NCBI RefSeq assembly: GCF_031198435.1
Contig: NZ_CP133548.1
Location: forward strand, 4,002,001 to 4,066,000
From: Pleionea litopenaei
Lineage (GTDB): Bacteria > Pseudomonadota > Gammaproteobacteria > Enterobacterales > Kangiellaceae
DNA: 64,000 nt
Direction of reading: 5' to 3'
The notes beneath the pieces are model-generated. The model saw nothing but the letters and a program-made list of their open reading frames with translations, ran no database searches and was not told where the DNA came from. The translations under genes were made by a program, and so were the position numbers. Positions 35,507 through 46,540 of the stretch are shown here, in pieces (positions within the stretch are counted from its first letter, which is position 1; each line of letters starts with the position of its first letter).

Positions 35507-37360
35507 TTAGTTTGCTTGAAGACGCAAAGTCACACCTGCTGCTGCACTGTATCCATACAAGTCCAGATACCAACGGCCACCTTGTGGGTTTTGGAAGGTA
35601 CAGGTTTCATTGTTACCACTCTTATACGGACGGCAATCATACTGGGAAAGGGTAGATTGAGCACCGAAGCGTACATAGAGATCCGCGTCACCAGAGCCAC
35701 CAGAAGTCGACACAGTAAGCGTTGAGTAGCCTTCTGGTAAATCGTAGTAGTAACGAGCCCAAGAGCCGTAGTTTACAACGATATTGCTAGCAGTTACGTC
35801 AATTGGATCGTTACCACCGGGAGGAGGGGTACCACCACCGTCGTAACTACCGACTAAGGTTACGCCTGAGAAAGTGCTGTAAGCTTTAAGGCGAACATAG
35901 TAGGTTCCACCAGTTTGACTTCCAGTACAACTCTCGTTGTTACCGTTACGGTAAGGACGACAATCGTAGCTGCTGTCAGTTGGGGCTGAACCAAATTTAA
36001 CGTACATATCAGCATCACCAGAACCACCACTGATTTGGAAGCTGATGTTGCTAGCACCTTGAGGTACTTCTAGTGTGTAAACAATATCGTTACCAGTAGA
36101 AGCACCCAAGTTACTGACTGGCTCTCCGTTAGTTAATTGATTGTCACCTGGAGGAGGTGGCGGAGGTGGGGTTGTTCCACCATCAAATAGAGAGTAAGCC
36201 AATAGGTTTGGCGAGCCGTTCACGCCACTGATGGCATTAGGCGTTGCATTGTCTTCAAGCGCTTGCTCAACCTGTGAAGGAGTTGCATTCGGGTTGTTAG
36301 CCAAGTACAGCGCCGCAACACCAGCAACGTGAGGACTCGCCATCGACGTTCCACTCATCGTTTGAGAACCACCATTCATACTAGTAGAAGTGATGTTTGA
36401 ACCAGGAGCAAAAATGTCAACACAACTTCCATAGTTCGAAAAAGAGGAACGCGAATCGCTACTGGTCGTCGACCCAACAGTGATTGCATTGGTCACACGA
36501 GCAGGAGAGTAATTACAAGCGTCGCTGTTGTCGTTACCAGCGGCAACAACCGTGACAACACCTGCAGACACTAAGTTATTGGTAGCGTTATCAACCGAAG
36601 ATGAAGCGCCGCCACCAAGACTCATATTGGCAACCGCTGGTTTAACGTGGTTTTGAGCCACCCAGTCGATACCAGAAATTATGCCAGAGTAAGATCCAGA
36701 ACCTTGGCAATCAAGAACTCGAACACCGATAACATCAGCGCCTTTAGCAACACCGTAAGTCGCACTGGCAACAGTACCGGCAACGTGAGTTCCATGACCT
36801 TGACAGTCACTGGTGTTGTTATCATTGTCAATAAAGTCGTAGCCACTTGAAACACGGCCACCGAAATCTGAATGATTGTTTACACCAGTATCTAAAATGT
36901 AAACATTAACGTTTGAAGCGGTCGTGTTGTAAGTGTATTGGCTATCGAGAGAGCCACTGCGTTGGTCAACTCGGTCAAGTCCCCAAGTTGCGTTGTTTTG
37001 AGTGGCGTTTAAGGTGACTCGTTGATCCGGCTCGATAAAATCAACGAGAGGGTGTTTCGCCATTTTAGCCGCGGTTTTTTCGTCCATTTCAAAAACGGCG
37101 CCACGCAGTGCAGCTGAGAATTTCTTTTGCACACTGACGTTCATTGATTTAGCCAGTTGCGCTGATGCGTTATCAACGGCTGACTTCATGGCATTTGCGT
37201 TTAATGCCATGCCGCCTTTGGCTAGTGCTGCGTCTTTATAGACTACAATGTACTGGTCTTGGATAACATTGTCAGGGTTGGCTGCTTTTTTCAGTTCACC
37301 GGCTTGGATGAACGGGGCGCTGACTAGGCCCATAGCGAGCGCGAGTTTGTTTAGTTTCAT
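35507..37360 (-). CDS. Secreted subtilisin-like serine protease (S8) with two PPC domains
   Basis: A 617-residue extracellular protease. Order: signal peptide (cleavage after IQAG-E region, ~20), I9 inhibitor propeptide (~35-115), S8 catalytic domain with Asp157 (VYILDTGV), His189 (GHGTHVAGT), oxyanion Asn276 (VVAAGN) and Ser339 ([12 protein letters not shown]), a proline linker ([10 protein letters not shown]), then two bacterial pre-peptidase C-terminal domains (~415-500, 525-617), each with SGGSGDAD(M/L)YV. I chose ATG at 37360 because GGAGG lies 6 bases before it; an ATG 12 bases upstream would overlap that site. Similar to proteases of marine Alteromonas-like bacteria. It ends in the terminator at 35454. 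Confidence 0.95.
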   Translation of the reverse strand: MKLNKLALAMGLVSAPFIQAGELKKAANPDNVIQDQYIVVYKDAALAKGGMALNANAMKSAVDNASAQLAKSMNVSVQKKFSAALRGAVFEMDEKTAAKMAKHPLVDFIEPDQRVTLNATQNNATWGLDRVDQRSGSLDSQYTYNTTASNVNVYILDTGVNNHSDFGGRVSSGYDFIDNDNNTSDCQGHGTHVAGTVASATYGVAKGADVIGVRVLDCQGSGSYSGIISGIDWVAQNHVKPAVANMSLGGGASSSVDNATNNLVSAGVVTVVAAGNDNSDACNYSPARVTNAITVGSTTSSDSRSSFSNYGSCVDIFAPGSNITSTSMNGGSQTMSGTSMASPHVAGVAALYLANNPNATPSQVEQALEDNATPNAISGVNGSPNLLAYSLFDGGTTPPPPPPPGDNQLTNGEPVSNLGASTGNDIVYTLEVPQGASNISFQISGGSGDADMYVKFGSAPTDSSYDCRPYRNGNNESCTGSQTGGTYYVRLKAYSTFSGVTLVGSYDGGGTPPPGGNDPIDVTASNIVVNYGSWARYYYDLPEGYSTLTVSTSGGSGDADLYVRFGAQSTLSQYDCRPYKSGNNETCTFQNPQGGRWYLDLYGYSAAAGVTLRLQAN

Positions 37361-37658
37361 GGTTTCCTCCATACCCCGCCTGGAATCAGGCTTGGTCGTA
37401 TTTTCGTTATAGTTTTAACAGTATTGGGAACTGCATATACTGACACATCATACTGCGGAGATTGATTTAGAATATATCTCAGATGTGATTTGGATGCTAT
37501 TTCAGGTTGCGCTTAAATGCAACTAGGATTTGTTATTCTGTTATGCGAGGGAGTAATATACGGCAGTGAGATTTACATTAACTGTATGATTTATAAGCAA
37601 AGCTTGGTGCTGGTCTGATCAGTCACGCGAGCTCTACCTAAGTGAAAGAGAGCTTATT

Positions 37659-38891
37659 ATGGCGTTAAATGAATCTGAAGTGGCGCAGATACAACGAGCC
37701 GGCGATCACTTCAAGAAAGTGTTGAATGAAACCTTCGATGTGCTACCGCGTTCGGCTCGTACCATTGCGGGTTTGGCCCGATGGAGCGGCGTTAATAAGT
37801 CGACTTGTCAAAGGTTGGTGCAGGCATTCACGAAAACTCAAAGTGGTTTGGACGTCATTGTAACCCTACCGGGTATTCATGGCTTGCATCAGCTATACGA
37901 CAGTTTTTTGGAGCGATTAAGTAACCCGCAAAATTTAGAGCGGTTTCAACAAATGACCGGTCAATACGAAGACTTGATTTTGAAGTTTGCGACCAGTCAG
38001 TCGGACCTAAAGCGCCAACTAGAAAAATACCAGAATCAAACATCGGGTTCGCTGCAAAGTTATTCGCGAGTAATGCGTAAAAATGCTTATGAGACTAACC
38101 GTGAGTTAACCGGAGAGTCGGTTGACTTGTATTTAAGCCTGGTATTTACTCGAGTCAATCCGCGCAATAATGCCTTTATCGATGAGTTTATTATTGCCAA
38201 TAAAACAGGCGTTGAGTTGGCTCACTCTGCACGCCCATTCGTACAAAATTTTGGCGGCAACCTTGCCGAGCTAACTGTCAGTCATCCACTGATCCTCAGC
38301 TCTGCTGCTGAACACAGGGTCGATGACTCTAAGTCACAAGAGTTTTTACTTTCTGAATACTCAACACCGGGGATTGAGCAAACTTACGCCGGTGTTGCTA
38401 ATCTAAAAAATGCGTTGGTGTATGATCAAACTTTGCCGCCCATCAACGGTGGGCGCTTCAACATAACCACCGCTCATTTCGATGCTCGTACCCAACCTAA
38501 CCCGCTGATGGATGATTACAAAGTGGTGTGTCAAAGTCTAATGCAGCGCAGTCCAGCGAAGAAAATTGCATTGGTTACTTTTATGGAACGTGAACTCGGC
38601 CAGCAAGCCAGAGTGCAGGGCGGGTGTTATCCATCGAGTATTAAAGTTCACGAGAAGCTGCATCAACCCGAAGACTTATGGTGCGAAAGGTTCAGTGAGT
38701 CGCCAGAAATTCAGCTCATTAATCCAGACGATCCTATGTTGAATAGTAAGTTGAATGTTGATTTTGCCGATGAGTTATTGGCGAATGGCTTTGCGATGTT
38801 GGGTGCGAATCCGAAAGACTATATGGGGTATATGATGTGTGTTGATTACCCGGTTTGGTTAACCAGTCATCGCTTCTATTTTGTACTTTAA
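37659..38891 (+). CDS. Hypothetical protein with N-terminal helix-turn-helix
   Basis: 410 residues, no signal peptide or membrane segment. Residues ~38-58 (ARTIAGLARWSGVNKSTCQRLVQAF) look like a helix-turn-helix of the kind used for DNA binding in IclR/GntR-like regulators. A helical stretch follows (~95-150), then a mixed domain of ~250 residues that I do not recognise, with conserved-looking motifs LYLSLVFTRVNPRNN and the C-terminal YMMCVDYPVWLTSHRFYFVL. It may be a one-component regulator with a ligand-binding C-terminus. It faces away from the subtilase gene (298 bp between starts) and converges with the DUF1631-like gene. Confidence 0.65.
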   Translation: MALNESEVAQIQRAGDHFKKVLNETFDVLPRSARTIAGLARWSGVNKSTCQRLVQAFTKTQSGLDVIVTLPGIHGLHQLYDSFLERLSNPQNLERFQQMTGQYEDLILKFATSQSDLKRQLEKYQNQTSGSLQSYSRVMRKNAYETNRELTGESVDLYLSLVFTRVNPRNNAFIDEFIIANKTGVELAHSARPFVQNFGGNLAELTVSHPLILSSAAEHRVDDSKSQEFLLSEYSTPGIEQTYAGVANLKNALVYDQTLPPINGGRFNITTAHFDARTQPNPLMDDYKVVCQSLMQRSPAKKIALVTFMERELGQQARVQGGCYPSSIKVHEKLHQPEDLWCERFSESPEIQLINPDDPMLNSKLNVDFADELLANGFAMLGANPKDYMGYMMCVDYPVWLTSHRFYFVL

Positions 38892-38908
38892 AGTGAACGG
38901 GAAGGGGC

Positions 38909-40774
38909 TTATTGATCTTTAAGCGCTTCTCGTTGACCGGCAACCAGCGACTTTAAGGTGTCTTCAAATTCTTTGCCTTGTTCGAGTAAGATCACTCGCT
39001 CTGCAGCAAAAAGGTCAACCAGTTGCGGCTCTTTTGGGTCAAGCACTCGTTGTCCATGAGAGTCAGTAAAAATATATTTACTGGTCGTCGTAGAGATGAT
39101 GCTGAGGGTTAAGTTCTGTGGTTTTGCGCCTTCAGGCGTGTACTTAATAATCGCTCCGGTCATCAATTCATCAACCGTTTTCTGAGCGTTACGTCGTTTA
39201 CTTTCTAACAATGCCTCTTCTTCTTTTGCCTTAGCGATGGCTCTCGCACGGTCTTCTTCTAAGCGGCGTTTTTTATCTTGCTGTTGTTTAAGTTCTTCTT
39301 CAATTTTTTGTCGAATGACTTTTCTGGCTTCTTCTTCAGCGGCTTGTTTTCTCGCTTTATCGGCAAGAATCTCTTGTTTAACTTTGTTGGCTTGTTCTTC
39401 GAGTACTTGCACTCGTCGAGTCATAATTCGTTCTAAGTAATCCGTTAATTCTTCCCAATAATTATGCGTTTCAATGGTGACCAAAGGAAGATGAGACGGA
39501 TGAAAACTCGCTGACGTGATATCAAAGTCAGCGATCATTGCGCCCGACAAGTTTACAAACACCAGCCATTTTCCGGTATAGTCTCGAGGAACGAGCTGAC
39601 AGCGAAAACGTTTGCCTTTTTGAATGAGATAATACCAGTCATCATCATTCAAAATGGAGTCGAGCTCGCTACTATAGTCGACCACTGGCTGAGTTGGTTC
39701 TTGGTCGTCGAAGTCTTCAAAAATTGGACTGGTGATAATGGTGTAAAAGTCAGTGCGTTCGCCATTAAGTTTTTTGATGTGAATACCTTCAAGCTCATAA
39801 AAGAACTCACCTAAACTTTCCGAACCATGAAATAACTTGTCGATTCCCTCGTAAAGGCGCTTTAATGCTGCCGGAACTTTTTCATGATAAAAATCAGTGT
39901 AGTCAGCATTAAAAGGAGCGGTAATACTCCAAATTAGGGTTTCTGCATCATCAATAGCGGTATGCCATTTTTGGCCAACGGGTCCTGTTTCCATAAAAAT
40001 GCTTTTAAGGTAAGGACTTAAATAGTTTTCTAAGAACTCCAGCAAAAAGACCGGAAATTCATCGCCTGACGTTTTCTCTTGAATAAACTCTGCGACGAAA
40101 GCGTCCGCTTTCACTTCTCGCTCGGCTTTACGCTTGGTTTCTACAATCTTTTTGAGACGATCGGTGCGGTACTCGTTAAACGCCGACTCGAGTGACATAA
40201 TTCGATTGGCTGCTTGCTCATAAATACGCGGGTTAGCACCTTTTTGATTCAGCTGAGTGAGCACCAAGCGAATGCCATCTAGTAGCTTTTTCGCCAAAGC
40301 GCCGCTGCGTTGATCCCAGCACTCTCCAAGCATTAATAACTTTGACAATACTTTTTTCGCCGGATGTTGAGTAACCTGCAAAAACTCAGGAGAATGTATT
40401 GCAAGTTGAGCCCAACTTAACGCTAAGAGCTGCATTAAGCGTTTAATTTCACTGTGCTCTTCGGTGATACCATTGAGATACTGAAAGGTTAACTCCGTCA
40501 GATGCAAGCTGCTTTTTATTTCACCGGGAATGTGGAACTCACGATCTTGAGTGAGCTTTTGGTAGATGGCACTGACAATTTCATAATAGGCTAAAGGCGA
40601 TTCTTCCGGAGACGTGGCTTTCACAACATCACGAAAAATCTGCTGTAAAACGCCGAGAAGCTCTTGAGATGATAATTGTTTATAACTGGCACTGGTCTTT
40701 TTATCTTTTTCGCGAAATAACAGGTGCTCGAGCTCCCTGTTTTTTCGGCTTAATGCAAAGATAGTTTTATTCAT
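38909..40774 (-). CDS. DUF1631-like protein with C-terminal coiled coil
   Basis: A 621-residue cytoplasmic protein, all-helical in the first 380 residues. FLLEFLENYLSPYLKSIFMETG near 255 followed by WHTAIDDAETLIWSITAP resembles the conserved core of the DUF1631 family, large proteins of unknown function in gammaproteobacteria. Residues ~455-545 are a highly charged coiled coil rich in Glu, Lys, Arg and Ala. A small C-terminal domain (~545-610) with LTLSIISTTTSKYIFTDSHGQRVL may be PilZ-like, but the c-di-GMP motif is not evident. Function unknown. Family assignment moderate. Confidence 0.6.
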   Translation of the reverse strand: MNKTIFALSRKNRELEHLLFREKDKKTSASYKQLSSQELLGVLQQIFRDVVKATSPEESPLAYYEIVSAIYQKLTQDREFHIPGEIKSSLHLTELTFQYLNGITEEHSEIKRLMQLLALSWAQLAIHSPEFLQVTQHPAKKVLSKLLMLGECWDQRSGALAKKLLDGIRLVLTQLNQKGANPRIYEQAANRIMSLESAFNEYRTDRLKKIVETKRKAEREVKADAFVAEFIQEKTSGDEFPVFLLEFLENYLSPYLKSIFMETGPVGQKWHTAIDDAETLIWSITAPFNADYTDFYHEKVPAALKRLYEGIDKLFHGSESLGEFFYELEGIHIKKLNGERTDFYTIITSPIFEDFDDQEPTQPVVDYSSELDSILNDDDWYYLIQKGKRFRCQLVPRDYTGKWLVFVNLSGAMIADFDITSASFHPSHLPLVTIETHNYWEELTDYLERIMTRRVQVLEEQANKVKQEILADKARKQAAEEEARKVIRQKIEEELKQQQDKKRRLEEDRARAIAKAKEEEALLESKRRNAQKTVDELMTGAIIKYTPEGAKPQNLTLSIISTTTSKYIFTDSHGQRVLDPKEPQLVDLFAAERVILLEQGKEFEDTLKSLVAGQREALKDQ

Positions 40775-40931
40775 AAGACTCAGTCGTTCGTAGTTTTATT
40801 AGCCAGTGATTGGTGGCGCGATATTACCGTAATTAATCCAATTGAACACTTTTTTAATGTTAAGTAGCTCGCAATTTTGTACATCGATTAAATTACATAC
40901 AAATATCTCGCTTTGGTAAATAGAGGTTAAA

Positions 40932-41672
40932 TTAGTTAGAAGCAATAGCAACACCGACCTCAAGTTGTTCAAACCAGTCAAGAAACTTGTGTACCATGCT
41001 GCCTTTGAATATAGCACCATGCTGCGGTGCCATATACTCAATGTCGAGTTGTCTGACGCGCTTAATCCAATCATTTTTGGCGGCATTGGAGGGCATCCAA
41101 CGCTGATGGAAATACTCCATTTTAGGTATGTGTTGCTCAAAGTCTTCAACAAAGATTGGCGCGCTGGTGTCATCAAGAGCGGCTCCAATATCGCCACTCA
41201 TCAGAATTTTCGCTGTGGCATCATACACATGAAAGTTACCTGAAGAATGTAAGTAGTGTGCCGGTATGAATTGCAAAGTGATACCGTTTAAATCGAGTTG
41301 ACCACCTTCGTCTGGAAGCGGGTTGTATTTAATGCTGTTCATTCCAAAGTGACGTATAAAACCCTCCCAAAGCCAAGGGGCATGTAATGTTGCGTTTTCT
41401 AAGCACTGATCCCACAAACCCAACGATGAGATAATGTCAGGATCTTGATGAGAGGCGAATAAATCCGTGAGTTGAGGCAAATCAATGTGCTGTAGTACGG
41501 CCGTGAGCATTTGTGAGAATAGCTCAATACCACCTGGATCGAGTAATACAGCGCGCTTTGGCGTCGTTATCAGATATTGATTAGTATCGATAATATTATT
41601 TTTCTTGTCGGGATCACGACCAAAAAATAGCCATCGATGGGTACCACTGTGATAAAGATGATGCGTTTTCAT
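40932..41672 (-). CDS. ODP-type metallo-beta-lactamase-fold diiron protein
   Basis: A 246-residue protein related to the oxygen-binding diiron (ODP) domain of flavodiiron proteins, without the flavodoxin part. Metal-site motifs appear in family order: SHQDPDI (the HxExDH site, altered), AHYLHSSGNFHVYD, SGDIGAA, and PQHGAIF near the C-terminus. In the family such domains bind O2 or reduce O2/NO, and ODP proteins act as oxygen sensors in chemotaxis. Its gene starts 10 bp after the MCP-like gene at 41683-42279, so the two probably form a functional pair. Confidence 0.82.
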   Translation of the reverse strand: MKTHHLYHSGTHRWLFFGRDPDKKNNIIDTNQYLITTPKRAVLLDPGGIELFSQMLTAVLQHIDLPQLTDLFASHQDPDIISSLGLWDQCLENATLHAPWLWEGFIRHFGMNSIKYNPLPDEGGQLDLNGITLQFIPAHYLHSSGNFHVYDATAKILMSGDIGAALDDTSAPIFVEDFEQHIPKMEYFHQRWMPSNAAKNDWIKRVRQLDIEYMAPQHGAIFKGSMVHKFLDWFEQLEVGVAIASN

Positions 41673-41682
41673 AAGGTTGCCG

Positions 41683-42279
41683 CTACTCCTTATCTAAATG
41701 AGTTTGTGCTTGTCGTAGGTGTTTGGCGATTGCTTGGCTTGAACGCTCGACATTGTCGGCGACCGATTGTAAAGAGTCTTGTAACGATGGATCGGCTCGA
41801 GTTGATTCGATTCGGGCGACGACTGTTACAATTTTTGCCGAACGTAAATCGTTTTGCGTTTGCGCAATCTGCTTGGCCAACAGTGTTATATCGGAAAAAG
41901 TCGTTTGCTCGTTAAGGGCAATTTTCCCTCGAGTTTGTTCCAATAAAGGACGGATCTTGTTTTTGACTGAATCATCAGCTTGTTGATAAGACTTTTGCAA
42001 TTGAGACAAAAGACCATTGTCGCGAAATAATCTTGCTGAATCGTGTACCAGAGCGACTGCCCGTTTGTTGACTTGATTAGCGGTCGCGATGGTCAAAATG
42101 GCCAAGCTCTCAATAAAGCCGGTAATTTCATTGAACCCAGCCGCAGATGTACCAGCTCTTGCCGCAAGAGCCCGCGCATTTTTCGAGGTGATAGATAGCT
42201 CAATAGCAATCGATTTCGCATGATAAAGTTCCGATGCTATTTTGGCTATTGAGATAAATTGTCGGGCACTTTCTGCCAT
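41683..42279 (-). CDS. Methyl-accepting-chemotaxis-like helical protein
   Basis: A 198-residue soluble all-helical protein. SKNARALAARAGTSAAGFNEITGFIESLA (about 27-55) looks like a shortened version of the MCP signalling-tip pattern (NA..LA..AARAG..G.GF..I..E...LA), but the full hairpin tip and methylation helices are missing and there is no sensor or membrane segment. It may be a soluble chemoreceptor-like adaptor. It is the upstream gene of a pair with the ODP-type protein. Similar pairings exist in other marine gammaproteobacteria from memory, unverified. Confidence 0.6.
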   Translation of the reverse strand: MAESARQFISIAKIASELYHAKSIAIELSITSKNARALAARAGTSAAGFNEITGFIESLAILTIATANQVNKRAVALVHDSARLFRDNGLLSQLQKSYQQADDSVKNKIRPLLEQTRGKIALNEQTTFSDITLLAKQIAQTQNDLRSAKIVTVVARIESTRADPSLQDSLQSVADNVERSSQAIAKHLRQAQTHLDKE

Positions 42280-42368
42280 ACCTTTCCAAGCTAAGCGATG
42301 TTTACTCTAAAGCTTAGTCGCTGCCAACTATCCTGCAAATATTTTAATAAAAACAGTAAGATAGTTTT

Positions 42369-42935
42369 TCACTCGGTTTTCTTAAACAAAAGCGCTTCTC
42401 GGTGTTGCTGGTCAATATTTGGAAGAACCCGTTCGGTGTAGCAAAAAGAATGAACGGGTGTGAACTGGCACTTTTTTAATACGCTTTGCGATGCTTGGTT
42501 AGAGGCCAGAGTGTGCGCATAAAGCTCAACTCGCGACGACGGCTCGAAAATCTCTGTGTACCACTGTTTAAGAGCGCTGGAAGCTAAATTCTTGCCCCAA
42601 AATGTTGGCAGTAAGCGATAACCAATGGTTACAGCGAAAGGGTTCTTGGGGTGTAACCAAGACCGTTGCAGCTGTAGCCAGCCACAGGGTGTTGATTGGC
42701 TATAGATGATCCATATGGCCATTGGACAATGTTTTGCTTGTTGAGGTGGGTGGGCGTGAAAGAAATCGTTAACGGGCGATTGGCGTTTCAGTAACTTGGG
42801 CCAAATGTGTTGCTCTATCTCGCTTTTCGAGTGAGCCTTGCCAGTGATGGATGCCATCACCTGTTGATTACTCAACAGCTTGATAATAAAGGAATCATGA
42901 TGACGACTAAGACGCTCTAAAGTAATAGATGACAT
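42369..42935 (-). CDS. GNAT-family N-acetyltransferase
   Basis: A 188-residue GNAT of the RimJ/RimL type (Acetyltransf_3): an N-terminal RLSRHHDSFIIKLLSN region, central strands GWLQLQRSW and VTIGYRLLPTFWGKNLASSALKQW (acetyl-CoA site in the QG-x-G position), and the C-terminal ASNQASQSVLKKCQF motif. The acceptor (protein N-terminus or small molecule) is not deducible. The ATG overlaps the 3' end of the gene remnant at 42917-43102. The stop is 89 bp before the MCP-like gene. Confidence 0.85.
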   Translation of the reverse strand: MSSITLERLSRHHDSFIIKLLSNQQVMASITGKAHSKSEIEQHIWPKLLKRQSPVNDFFHAHPPQQAKHCPMAIWIIYSQSTPCGWLQLQRSWLHPKNPFAVTIGYRLLPTFWGKNLASSALKQWYTEIFEPSSRVELYAHTLASNQASQSVLKKCQFTPVHSFCYTERVLPNIDQQHREALLFKKTE

Positions 42936-44442
<1,507 letters not shown>

Positions 44443-44471
44443 TCATCGTTTCAATTTCTATCTATAATCAA

Positions 44472-44502
44472 AGACTTAGCTTGATTAAGACACGCTAAGT
44501 CT
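44472..44502 (+). terminator. Hairpin between mreB and mreC, possible attenuator
   Basis: A 9-bp perfect stem AGACTTAGC / GCTAAGTCT (44472-44480, 44494-44502) with a 13-base loop, followed by AATTTTA. A partial terminator here would give more MreB than MreC/MreD from one transcript, as required for filament stoichiometry. Inference. Confidence 0.55.
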
Positions 44503-44525
44503 AATTTTATGGGTGGAGAGCCACT

Positions 44526-45407
44526 ATTAAGCACATTTTCGTAGACGAAACGTCCCATTTTACTCGCCTACTGACCGTTATGGTTCTGTCGGGCGTGTTT
44601 ATGTTCGCCGATCACCGCGGGCAGCACCTTAGCGCGTTGCGTAACTTCCTATCGACGTTCTTAACACCTTTAGTTTACATCGCAGACTTACCTGGAGAGG
44701 TTGCCCTTTGGAGCGGTGACCGAATCCGTAGTCGAGACGAGCTTTTCAAAGAAAATCAATCGCTTAAAGATGAAGTCTTTATTCTGCGAACGCAATTGCA
44801 GAAGTTGGTTGCGCTGAAGGCTGAAAACGCTCAATTGCGCAATTTATTGGGGACAGAGAAGAAAGTTGAAGGCCGGCGACTGGTCGCTGAGATTATTAAT
44901 GTTGCCCCAGATGCTGCAACTCATGAGATTATTATCAACAAAGGCCAGCTCGATGATGTTTATCTTGGGCAAGCAGTGCTCGATGCGAATGGCATGATGG
45001 GACAGGTCACGGAGGTTAGAACGTTAACCAGTCAGGTCCTTATCATTACCGATCCGCGCCATGCGATTCCGGTGCGTGTTGAGCGGAGTGGTGAACGGAG
45101 TATTGCACTAGGGACCGGCAAAGATTATTTAAACTTGCAATATGTTCGGAATACGGCGGACATTCGAGTCGGTGACTTGTTATTAAGTTCAGGTATCGGG
45201 GAGCGTTTTCCGGATGGTTATCCGGTCGCGACGGTGGTTAATATTATTCGCGATCCCGGTGCTCCCTACGCCATGATTGAAGCCTCCCCAGAAGCGCATT
45301 TAGCGAGAACTGGCCAGGTCTTGTTGATTTGGCCTGATCGAGATCCGCAACAAATTTCCAGTGACCTGACGCCGTCTGAACCGGTCATTGAAGAGGGCTC
45401 GCACTGA
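44526..45407 (+). CDS. mreC: Rod shape-determining protein MreC
   Basis: An inner-membrane, mostly periplasmic scaffold linking MreB to PBP2/RodA. From ATT at 44526 it has 293 residues: IKHIFVDETSHFTRLL then the transmembrane helix (~18-36, ending MFADHR), a coiled coil (~70-105, KENQSLKDEVFILRTQLQKL) and the beta domains with GMMGQVTEVR and SSGIGERFPDGYPVA. I chose ATT because the N-terminus from there aligns with the family pattern (MKxIF..GPS..xRL), GGTGGAG lies 7 bases before it, and no ATG, GTG or TTG exists in frame between the upstream stop (44502) and ATG 44580. Starting at 44580 would cut into the membrane helix. Confidence 0.93.
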   Translation: MKHIFVDETSHFTRLLTVMVLSGVFMFADHRGQHLSALRNFLSTFLTPLVYIADLPGEVALWSGDRIRSRDELFKENQSLKDEVFILRTQLQKLVALKAENAQLRNLLGTEKKVEGRRLVAEIINVAPDAATHEIIINKGQLDDVYLGQAVLDANGMMGQVTEVRTLTSQVLIITDPRHAIPVRVERSGERSIALGTGKDYLNLQYVRNTADIRVGDLLLSSGIGERFPDGYPVATVVNIIRDPGAPYAMIEASPEAHLARTGQVLLIWPDRDPQQISSDLTPSEPVIEEGSH

Positions 45408-45892
45408 TGAGTACCCACCGTCATAATTATTGGGTTATTTGGGCCTCATTTGCGGTTGCTTTGCTGCTTGATATTTTACCTTTGCCAAAGCTCTTAATGC
45501 CTTATTGGCCAGAATGGTTACCCATGGTCATGCTGTACTGGACCATTGCCTTGCCCCATCGAGTGGGAATCTTTACCGCATTCATCGCCGGAATTTTTGT
45601 TGATGCAGTTCAAGGATCCGTGCTCGGACTTCACGCAATGAGTTTGTCTGTGATGGCCTATTTTTCGTTGCTTCTGTATCAGAGAATACGCTTATTTCCA
45701 CGCTGGAAACAGTCATTAGTTATTGCGATGTTAGTGGGCATTTACATGCTTTTAGTGCTTGGATTAAAGAGCCTATTTATCCCATTTAACACTCATTTCT
45801 CGTACTGGATACCAATGTTCAGCAGTGGCTTGGTTTGGTCGTGGTTGTTTTTATTGTTGCGTGATGTTCGTCGTCAGTTAAGGGTGAGTTAA
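45407..45892 (+). CDS. mreD: Rod shape-determining protein MreD
   Basis: A 161-residue inner membrane protein with about five transmembrane helices, part of the elongasome. Typical MreD features: LPLPKLLMPYWPEWLPMVMLYW near residue 24, the loop IAGIFVDAVQGSVLGLHAMSL, and a basic C-terminus. Its ATG overlaps the mreC TGA by one base, so translation is coupled. Confidence 0.95.
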   Translation: MSTHRHNYWVIWASFAVALLLDILPLPKLLMPYWPEWLPMVMLYWTIALPHRVGIFTAFIAGIFVDAVQGSVLGLHAMSLSVMAYFSLLLYQRIRLFPRWKQSLVIAMLVGIYMLLVLGLKSLFIPFNTHFSYWIPMFSSGLVWSWLFLLLRDVRRQLRVS

Positions 45893-45894
45893 GC

Positions 45895-46524
45895 ATGACT
45901 GAGTCAAACTTAAATAAAGCGATTGTCTATTTTCGAGTTTGTTTGGCCTCGCAGTCACCGCGTCGCCGCGAGCTTCTCAAACAAATCGGTGTTGATTTTG
46001 AGGTTCGTCCAGCCAATATCGATGAGCAACGTTGGAACAATGAAAAGCCCTACGATTATGTCCGTCGTATTACCTTAACAAAAGCGTCTACCGTCTGGCA
46101 GCAGCCCGGGTTTCCTCAAGATATGCCAGTTCTTGCTTCTGATACGGCCGTGGTAGTCGACGATGACGTGTTAGGAAAGCCAGAGAATGAGCAAGAGTCA
46201 GTGGCCATGCTTTCTCGTTTGTCCGGCCGAACGCACCAAGTACTCACTGGAGTAGGCATTATGTTTGCTAACAAGCGCGAGTTTGTATCGGTCGAGTCAG
46301 AGGTTACGTTTCGCGAGATCAGTGAAGCGGAAATGCGGCACTACTGGAAAACCGGAGAGGGCCGAGACAAAGCGGGTGGTTATGCTGTGCAGGGGCTTGC
46401 TGCGAGTTTTGTGGCCAATATTAACGGTAGTTTTTCTGGGGTGATGGGGCTTCCATTGTTCGAAACCTCAGCATTATTGCAACAATGGCGGGTAGCAATG
46501 TGGCTGTCTCGACCGCACTCTTAA
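45895..46524 (+). CDS. maf: Maf-like nucleoside triphosphate pyrophosphatase
   Basis: Hydrolyses dTTP/UTP and related nucleotides to monophosphates (YhdE type). The 209-residue protein has the Maf signature LASQSPRRRELLKQIGVDF near residue 17, SDTAVVVDDDVLGKPENEQE (substrate loop with the catalytic Asp) and GRDKAGGYAVQGLAASFV. A 12-residue extension precedes the usual start. It begins 2 bp after mreD and continues the mre operon. Confidence 0.95.
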   Translation: MTESNLNKAIVYFRVCLASQSPRRRELLKQIGVDFEVRPANIDEQRWNNEKPYDYVRRITLTKASTVWQQPGFPQDMPVLASDTAVVVDDDVLGKPENEQESVAMLSRLSGRTHQVLTGVGIMFANKREFVSVESEVTFREISEAEMRHYWKTGEGRDKAGGYAVQGLAASFVANINGSFSGVMGLPLFETSALLQQWRVAMWLSRPHS

Positions 46525-46540
46525 ACACGGATTCAAATGA

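Noticed and set aside
44580-45407. mreC start at ATG 44580
   Set aside because: It would remove the conserved cytoplasmic N-terminus and part of the membrane helix, and has no ribosome site.
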